A DNA stretch of 64,000 nt from Rhizobium johnstonii 3841 (lineage in GTDB: Bacteria > Pseudomonadota > Alphaproteobacteria > Rhizobiales > Rhizobiaceae), in NCBI RefSeq assembly GCF_000009265.1, contig NC_008380.1:1369501-1433500 (forward strand). The letters run 5' to 3'. The stretch's first letter is position 1, and every line of letters begins with the position of its first letter. Shown piece after piece: positions 59,331-64,000 of this stretch. The notes beneath the pieces are model-generated. The model did no database searches and was not told where the DNA came from. It worked only from the letters and a program-made list of their open reading frames with translations. A program made the translations under genes and the position numbers.

Positions 59331-59348
59331 TGACGTCCCCCCGGTTGA

Positions 59349-60539
59349 TCATTTCGGCAACTGCGGCTGCGGCTTTTCCTCGATCAGCAGTTCGTCGATG
59401 ACAGTCATGACGATCAGCGAGAGCGGCAGCGCCAGCATGGCGCCGACGGCGCCCCACATCCATGTCCAGAACAGGATGGCGAGGAAGACGACGAAGGGAT
59501 TGATTTCCAGCCGCCGTCCCATCACTGCGGGGAAGATCAGGTTCTCCATGAGCAGATGCACGGTAAAGAAGGCTGCCGCCGGCATCAGGCCGATAAGGAG
59601 GCCGTCGTGGGTCAGGATGCCGGCGACCGCGACGGCAAGCGTCATCAGCGTGATGCCGAGATAGGGGATGAAGCTCGACACGAAGGCAAAGAAGCCCCAG
59701 AGCACCGGGGCCGAAAGCCCGCCGGCATAGGCGATGACAGTCATGACGACGCCGAGCCCGACATAGATCAGCGAGGCCGTTGCGAAATAGAAGCCGAGCA
59801 CCTGCTCGACGGCATTGATGACGCGGATCGCCGCCAGACGCTGCGTGCGGGTGCGGAAGGTCATGATGATCGTCTTGCGCAGGTTGACCCGACCAGCGAG
59901 GAAGAAAAGCAGCGCCGCAAAGAAGATCAATCCCTGCACCAGCGCCGGCGTCAGGTTGGTGGTCACCACATGCAGCACGTTGCCAGTGTTTTCGAGCAGC
60001 GCACCGATTGACATCGACCCGCTTTCGAATGTCGCCGGCGTGATATGCAGCCATCTGATACGTTCCAGATAAGGCATGACGCGGTTGATGGTTCGCTCGG
60101 CGAAGGCCGGCCCTTCATTGGCAAGCGTCATCAGCGGGTCGGCAAGCGAGTTGATCAGCAGGAAGATCACCAGCGCCACGCTGCTTGACAGGATGAAGGC
60201 GTTGGCAAGCCGCGGCACACCCATCTTGCTGAGCTTTTCTGCCGCCATGCCGAGGATCATGCCGACGACGACGGCAAGTGTGATCGGAATGAGGATCAGT
60301 GACATCAGGTAGACGGCGGCAAGGAAGAGAATGCCGAAGATGCCGATGATCGCCCAGGCCATGCTGACGTCGAGCCCGTCTTTTTCCAGCCGGTGCAGCG
60401 GCGGCGGCGGCAGTTCTTCCGCAGCCTCCTTCAGCGACTGTGCCCAGGCGCTGGTGTGGCGTTCGCCGATGGCGATCTTCTTTGCTTGTTTGCGGATGCC
60501 ATTGGCGATGCCCATGCGGTGAGGTCCCCGAAGCCCCAT
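59349..60539 (-). CDS. AI-2E family (PerM-like) membrane transporter
   Basis: 396 residues from the ATG at 60539 (GAGGAAGC ahead); a second Met at 60518 is possible. About eight hydrophobic helices. The family signature 'PILFWTWMWGAVGAMLALP' type end is seen as AILFWTWMWGAVGAMLALPL, and 'GFFAFVSSFIPYLGITLMTL' precedes it. Known members export AI-2 or act as Na/H antiporters. It probably heads the two-gene unit with the FAD oxidoreductase. Confidence 0.85.
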   Translation of the reverse strand: MGLRGPHRMGIANGIRKQAKKIAIGERHTSAWAQSLKEAAEELPPPPLHRLEKDGLDVSMAWAIIGIFGILFLAAVYLMSLILIPITLAVVVGMILGMAAEKLSKMGVPRLANAFILSSSVALVIFLLINSLADPLMTLANEGPAFAERTINRVMPYLERIRWLHITPATFESGSMSIGALLENTGNVLHVVTTNLTPALVQGLIFFAALLFFLAGRVNLRKTIIMTFRTRTQRLAAIRVINAVEQVLGFYFATASLIYVGLGVVMTVIAYAGGLSAPVLWGFFAFVSSFIPYLGITLMTLAVAVAGILTHDGLLIGLMPAAAFFTVHLLMENLIFPAVMGRRLEINPFVVFLAILFWTWMWGAVGAMLALPLSLIVMTVIDELLIEEKPQPQLPK

Positions 60540-60691
60540 TGCTTCCTCACGGAAACGCGCCGATAGGGTTCCGGTTCCCTGAGGGAACGACCGTCTGTTA
60601 AGGTACGTCCGGCATGTCTTTGCGCCGATGGCATTGCCCGCATGGCGTGAGCGTCCTCAACCGCTATGGCTGACCCGCAGCAATCTGGAAA

Positions 60692-61657
60692 TTACGCCGA
60701 AAGCGTCAGGCCGATACCCCAGGGATCCCTGAGGAACACGCCGCCGTCACGCTTCTCGCTTTTGATCTCCCGCGCATCGAGCTTGGAGACCGCCGCATCC
60801 AGTGTCGCCTTGTCGTTGAAACGGACCTTGTAGTCCGAAAGTCCGGTCATATTGCCGGCGCGTGCCGTGGCGCCCCGGCTGTTCCAGATATTGGCGCCGA
60901 GATGGTGGTGGTAGCCGCCGCTCGCAAAGAAGCTCGCGCCCGGATAACGCGCCATCAGCTTGAGGCCGAGGACGTCGCGGTAAAAGGCGTCTGCCTGAGG
61001 GATGTCGCCGACCTGCAGATGCAGGTGGCCGATCGCCGTCCCCGCAGCCATGCCGTCCCAGCGCTCATCAGGCGCGCTGTTGTAGAGCGCCTGCAGGTCG
61101 AGGCGCAGCGTCGCCATCTCCACCATGCCGTCCTCATGGAATTTCCATTGTTCGTGCGGCCGGTCGGCATAGATCTCGATGCCATTGCCTTCGGGATCGG
61201 AAAGATAGATCGCCTCGCTGACGAGATGGTCCGAGGCGCCGTCGAGCGCGACGTTGTTGTTTGCCGCATGGCGCAGCCAGCGTGCGAGCTCCGTCCGGTC
61301 CGGCATCAGGAAGGCGGTGTGGAAAAGGCCGGCGGCATTGCGCGGCGCGATGGTCGCATCTTTTGCGGTCGTCAGCGTCAGCAAAGGCAGGTCGCCGACA
61401 CCCAGCACTTCGCCGCTCGCCGTCTTCTCGATCACCTTCAGGCCGAGCATCGATTGGTAGAAGCCGGAAACCAGGCCGAGGTCGGTCACGACCAGATGCG
61501 ACTGGTCGATATAGGCCGGCCGCGTCAGCGCATAGGAAGTTTCGGTCGTCATGGCTTGTTCTCCTGCCTCTGAATTGGCCCGTAGGATAGAAGGCGTACC
61601 GGCGGTGGCGGCAAACATGCCGCCCGTGGCAAGCCCGAGGAAGTTTCGCCGGTTCAT
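60692..61657 (-). CDS. VOC family dioxygenase-like protein with optional Tat signal
   Basis: 321 residues from the ATG at 61657. Residues 1-35 are a twin-arginine signal, MNRRNFLGLATGGMFAATAG, ending near RANSEAGEQA. A second in-frame ATG at 61552 has CAGGAG at 8-base spacing and yields a 286-residue cytosolic form starting MTTETSYALTRPAYID. The body has two VOC modules: 'SHLVVTDLGLVSGFYQSMLG' and 'IGHLHLQVGDIPQADAFYRD', with His-Glu type metal ligands ('HHHLGANIW'). It resembles CatE catechol-2,3-dioxygenase-like proteins. Which start is used is open. Confidence 0.8.
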   Translation of the reverse strand: MNRRNFLGLATGGMFAATAGTPSILRANSEAGEQAMTTETSYALTRPAYIDQSHLVVTDLGLVSGFYQSMLGLKVIEKTASGEVLGVGDLPLLTLTTAKDATIAPRNAAGLFHTAFLMPDRTELARWLRHAANNNVALDGASDHLVSEAIYLSDPEGNGIEIYADRPHEQWKFHEDGMVEMATLRLDLQALYNSAPDERWDGMAAGTAIGHLHLQVGDIPQADAFYRDVLGLKLMARYPGASFFASGGYHHHLGANIWNSRGATARAGNMTGLSDYKVRFNDKATLDAAVSKLDAREIKSEKRDGGVFLRDPWGIGLTLSA

Positions 61658-61779
61658 TCGCCTCTGATCTCCCCTCGGCTGCCGTACTTGAGCCCTATAT
61701 GGCGCATTCCAATTGTTCACAGAAGACCCGTTTTTGAGGATGAAGCGTTGAGCAGATGTTGACGATGACTTGCGTCCAC

Positions 61780-61793
61780 TTGATTGCGATCAA
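61780..61793. promoter_or_regulatory. FNR/FixK box
   Basis: TTGAT-TGCG-ATCAA is a perfect match to the FNR/FixK/FnrN consensus TTGAT-N4-ATCAA. It is centred 62 bases before the USP start, a position from which a class II activator could work at a promoter near 61828. Confidence 0.8.
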
Positions 61794-61848
61794 TGCGCTC
61801 ATATCTTCTTTAGAGGAAGCTTATGCATCGCAGTCATGGAGGGAAGCC

Positions 61849-62268
61849 ATGTACAGAAAGATCATCGTAGCGATCGCCCTCGGCGGCATCGAAAAGGGAG
61901 AAAAGATCCTCCGCAAGGCCGCGTCCTTGCTCGATGACGGCGGTGAGATCATCGCGCTCAACGTCATCGAAGATGTGCCGAGTTATGTCGCGATCGAGTT
62001 GCCGGCCAATATGGTCGAGGACGTCATGAAGGACAGCCGCGAGCAACTGCAAGCACTGCTCGCCGCAGCCGGTGTTGCGGCAACTGTCGAGATCGGCAAC
62101 GGCCCGCCTGCCAAAGCGATCATCTCCGCCGCCGAAAGCCACGGCGCCGACCTGATTATCGTCGCCTCGCACGTTCCCGACTTTTCCAACTACTTCATCG
62201 GCGCCACCGCCGATCGGGTCGTGCGCCATGCCAAATGCTCGGTGCTGGTTGACCGTCAGAAGGTTTGA
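61849..62268 (+). CDS. Universal stress protein (UspA family)
   Basis: 139 residues from the ATG at 61849 (GGAGGGAAGCC ribosome binding site). The family start MYRKIIVAIALGG, central 'VIEDVPSYVAIELPANMVED' and C-terminal 'GADLIIVASHVPDFSNYFIG' plus 'VVRHAKCSVLVDRQK' are typical. The C-terminal motif is close to G-x2-G-x9-G-S, here GATADRVVRHAKCSVLV, which supports ATP binding. The perfect FNR/FixK box upstream predicts induction under low oxygen, as seen for rhizobial USPs. Confidence 0.88.
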   Translation: MYRKIIVAIALGGIEKGEKILRKAASLLDDGGEIIALNVIEDVPSYVAIELPANMVEDVMKDSREQLQALLAAAGVAATVEIGNGPPAKAIISAAESHGADLIIVASHVPDFSNYFIGATADRVVRHAKCSVLVDRQKV

Positions 62269-62381
62269 CTTTTCACCCTGCTGCCTGTCACGAAGATTTA
62301 CCGCCCGTGCGCTTTGCCACAGTTGCACGCCCGTCCGTTCGATGCGACGATTGCAATCGGGTATGAAACGGATTGGCGTGC

Positions 62382-63050
62382 ATGGGCGAGTTCAACGGCA
62401 TTCGCTGGGCTTATGATAGATATGAATTGATCGCCGACGGTATCGTCCATGGCGTCGGTCTCGTGCTGGCGCTGATCGGGGCCACCGCGCTGATCTTCTA
62501 CGCCACGGTCTGGAGTTCCTATGGCGCGCTCGCCGCCGCCTGGATCTATGGCGTCGGGCTGGTGCTGACGCTTGCCATTTCCTTTTCCTACAACGCCTGG
62601 CCGGTCTCGCGCACGAAATGGTATCTGCGCCGCTTCGATCATTCGGCGATCTTCCTCTTGATCGCTGCCACCTATACGCCCTTCCTCGAACGTGGCGCCG
62701 ACGATCCGCTGCTCTTGTTCATGCTGGTCGCGATCTGGCTGTTTGCCGCCGTCGGCATTGTCCTGAAATGCGCCTTTCCCGGGCGTTTCGACCGTCTTGC
62801 CATCCTGCTTTATCTCGCCATGGGCTGGAGCGGCGTGCTCGTGGCCGAGCCCGTCGCATCGCGCATTCCCGCCGCCTCGATGCTGCTGATCGTCATCGGC
62901 GGCGTCATCTATTCGCTCGGCGTCATCTTCCATGTCTGGGAGAAGCTGCGCTTCCAGAACGCCATCTGGCACGGTTTCGTCGTCACTGCCGCGGCGGTGC
63001 ATTATTCGGCCGTCTTCACCTGTTTCAGCCTGTCGGCGCCGGGCCTCTGA
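62382..63050 (+). CDS. Hemolysin III family protein (YqfA / progestin-AdipoQ receptor type)
   Basis: 222 residues from the ATG at 62382; a TTG nine bases upstream is less likely. Seven membrane helices. The conserved His/Ser/Asp: 'YELIADGIVHGVGLVLALIG' (helix 1), 'RRFDHSAIFLLIAATYTPF' (loop plus helix), and 'WHGFVVTAAAVHYSAVF' (last His). The family is thought to be a zinc-dependent membrane hydrolase; the hemolysin name is historical. Confidence 0.86.
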   Translation: MGEFNGIRWAYDRYELIADGIVHGVGLVLALIGATALIFYATVWSSYGALAAAWIYGVGLVLTLAISFSYNAWPVSRTKWYLRRFDHSAIFLLIAATYTPFLERGADDPLLLFMLVAIWLFAAVGIVLKCAFPGRFDRLAILLYLAMGWSGVLVAEPVASRIPAASMLLIVIGGVIYSLGVIFHVWEKLRFQNAIWHGFVVTAAAVHYSAVFTCFSLSAPGL

Positions 63051-63152
63051 ACGACTGATGTGCCCGAAGCCGTTGCTATTGCGCATCCGCCGTTTACATC
63101 TTTGCAGGCGGGGCGTATGCCCGCCTTCGCAAACAATATGAACCTGAGCATC

Positions 63153-63668
63153 ATGACAGACGCTGTCCTCCTCCGCGACGCCACCGAAGCCGATCTTTCC
63201 GCCATCCGCGATATCTATAATCACGCCGTCGAGCACACGACGGCGATCTGGAACGATACGCTGGTCGATCTCGAAAATCGGCTGGAATGGTTCAGGGCGC
63301 GCAAGGCGCGCGGCTTTCCCGTCATCGTCGCCGAAATGTCGGGCAAGGTCGCAGGCTATGCCTCCTATGGCGACTGGCGGCCTTTCGACGGCTACCGCCA
63401 CACGGTCGAGCATTCCGTCTATGTCGACAAGGATTGCCGGGGTGCAGGCATCGGCGAGCGGCTGATGCGGGAACTGATCGCGCGTGCTGCGGCCGGCAAT
63501 ATCCATGTGATGATTGCCGGCATCGAGGCGGAGAACACCGCCTCGATCAGGCTGCACGAAAAGCTCGGCTTCCGCCTCGCCGGCAGATTCTCCGAGGTCG
63601 GCACCAAGTTCGGCCGCTGGCTGGACCTCACCTGCATGGAGTTAAGCCTGCCAGGCACGGCGAATTGA
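63153..63668 (+). CDS. GNAT N-acetyltransferase, phosphinothricin/methionine-sulfone type
   Basis: 171 residues from the ATG at 63153 (MTDAVLLRDATEADLSAIRD). Earlier in-frame starts at 63060 (GTG) and 63138 have no ribosome binding site. 'FPVIVAEMSGKVAGYASYGD' and 'VYVDKDCRGAGIGERLMREL' (acetyl-CoA motif A with RGAGIG) plus 'GIEAENTASIRLHEKLGFRL' match the Pat/Bar-like branch, which acetylates phosphinothricin, methionine sulfoximine or related amines. Substrate not tested. Confidence 0.85.
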   Translation: MTDAVLLRDATEADLSAIRDIYNHAVEHTTAIWNDTLVDLENRLEWFRARKARGFPVIVAEMSGKVAGYASYGDWRPFDGYRHTVEHSVYVDKDCRGAGIGERLMRELIARAAAGNIHVMIAGIEAENTASIRLHEKLGFRLAGRFSEVGTKFGRWLDLTCMELSLPGTAN

Positions 63669-63867
63669 TCCACCCGCCCGGCAAGGCGGATTAACCGCCT
63701 GCTAGGCAAGGTGGATACCACCTGCCAGGAAAAGCCGGACCGCAATCCATTGTGAAGGGCGCGCGCCATCTTTTTATTGTAGTCTGAGCTGTGTAAGAAA
63801 TTGGAAGGCTGCTTCGCGAAAGGCAGCCTGAAAGCGTCATGCAAGCGTCATGGGGGTGAATAGTTCA

Positions 63868-64000
63868 ATGGCAATGCACGGATCGTCGCTCGGTCTCCTT
63901 GCCCTCGTCCTTTTGGCATTTCCGCCGGTTGCCGCACGAGCCGCCGATTGCGGCAGCCTGGCCTCGCCGAAGCTCGACTGGCAGGATTGCACCAAGAAGA
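63868..64000 (+). CDS. Start of a secreted protein (truncated by window end)
   Basis: The frame from ATG 63868 runs off the end at 64000 (44 codons). It encodes a signal peptide, MAMHGSSLGLLALVLLAFPP ending VAARA, then ADCGSLASPKLDWQDCTKK. The Cys pair and 'LDWQDCTKK' resemble the start of secreted pentapeptide-repeat proteins of Rhizobiales, but the repeats would lie beyond the window. An ATG six bases later is an alternative start. Confidence 0.6.
   Translation, partial: MAMHGSSLGLLALVLLAFPPVAARAADCGSLASPKLDWQDCTKK

Overview
The window reads as a high-GC alphaproteobacterial chromosome segment, most probably Rhizobium (R. leguminosarum / R. etli group) or a close relative. The evidence is four copies of a RIME-type rhizobial mosaic repeat, a DmeR-DmeF nickel/cobalt efflux pair with its G/C-tract operator, a DUF930 protein, a membrane PQQ glucose dehydrogenase, and dense, mostly short transcription units of housekeeping and accessory metabolism. 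I see no rRNA, tRNA, CRISPR array, prophage or intact insertion sequence. The strain is an inference; the genus-level call rests on repeats and gene families.

Layout. 0-10 kb: end of a VOC protein, an outer membrane beta-barrel protein, two ABC-F ATPases around a YdjM-like membrane hydrolase, a HerA-like ATPase (DUF853), a Nudix hydrolase, small unknown proteins, and a glucose-6-phosphate dehydrogenase standing alone. 10-20 kb: trans-aconitate methyltransferase, a CNNM/CBS/CorC membrane protein with the 3' remnant of a second copy behind it, a dCache chemoreceptor, a P-loop kinase/GNAT cluster, a cupin, a sugar-phosphate isomerase-like TIM barrel and a zinc alcohol dehydrogenase. 20-30 kb: a class IV aminotransferase, two AT-richer orphan genes behind a truncated RIME, LysR divergent from an EmrA-EmrB-cyclase operon, NAD synthetase, and a GST/TetR divergent pair with a near-perfect operator. 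30-45 kb: MFS, SnoaL-like, TauE and methyltransferase genes, superoxide dismutase, a metallophosphoesterase, AraC/SDR and WYL/LysE divergent pairs, two cytochromes c, dmeRF and a class A beta-lactamase. 45-64 kb: gcd, selO, a DHA2 exporter, homocysteine methyltransferase, TetR, DUF1697, oligopeptidase B, DUF930, a deacetylase, an FAD oxidoreductase with an AI-2E-type permease, a VOC protein with two plausible starts, a universal stress protein behind an FNR/FixK box, a hemolysin-III-type protein, a GNAT, and the start of a secreted protein.

How parts work together. Several units are a regulator plus target with a visible operator: TetR-GST (29.3 kb), WYL-LysE exporter (38.4 kb), DmeR-DmeF (42.5 kb), an autoregulated TetR (53.06 kb), and FNR/FixK-USP (61.8 kb). 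The most unusual small-scale structures are a 23-codon ORF with a near-perfect ribosome binding site, ending in a 10-bp hairpin, ahead of an ABC-F gene (2.7 kb); a terminator-like hairpin that contains the ribosome binding site of a small gene behind gcd (45.8 kb); the in-frame gene remnant at 11.2 kb; a class III cyclase joined to a multidrug efflux operon; and a signal-peptide gene with no canonical start codon (33.9 kb). Two further dispersed repeat families, beside RIME, occupy 31-45 kb.
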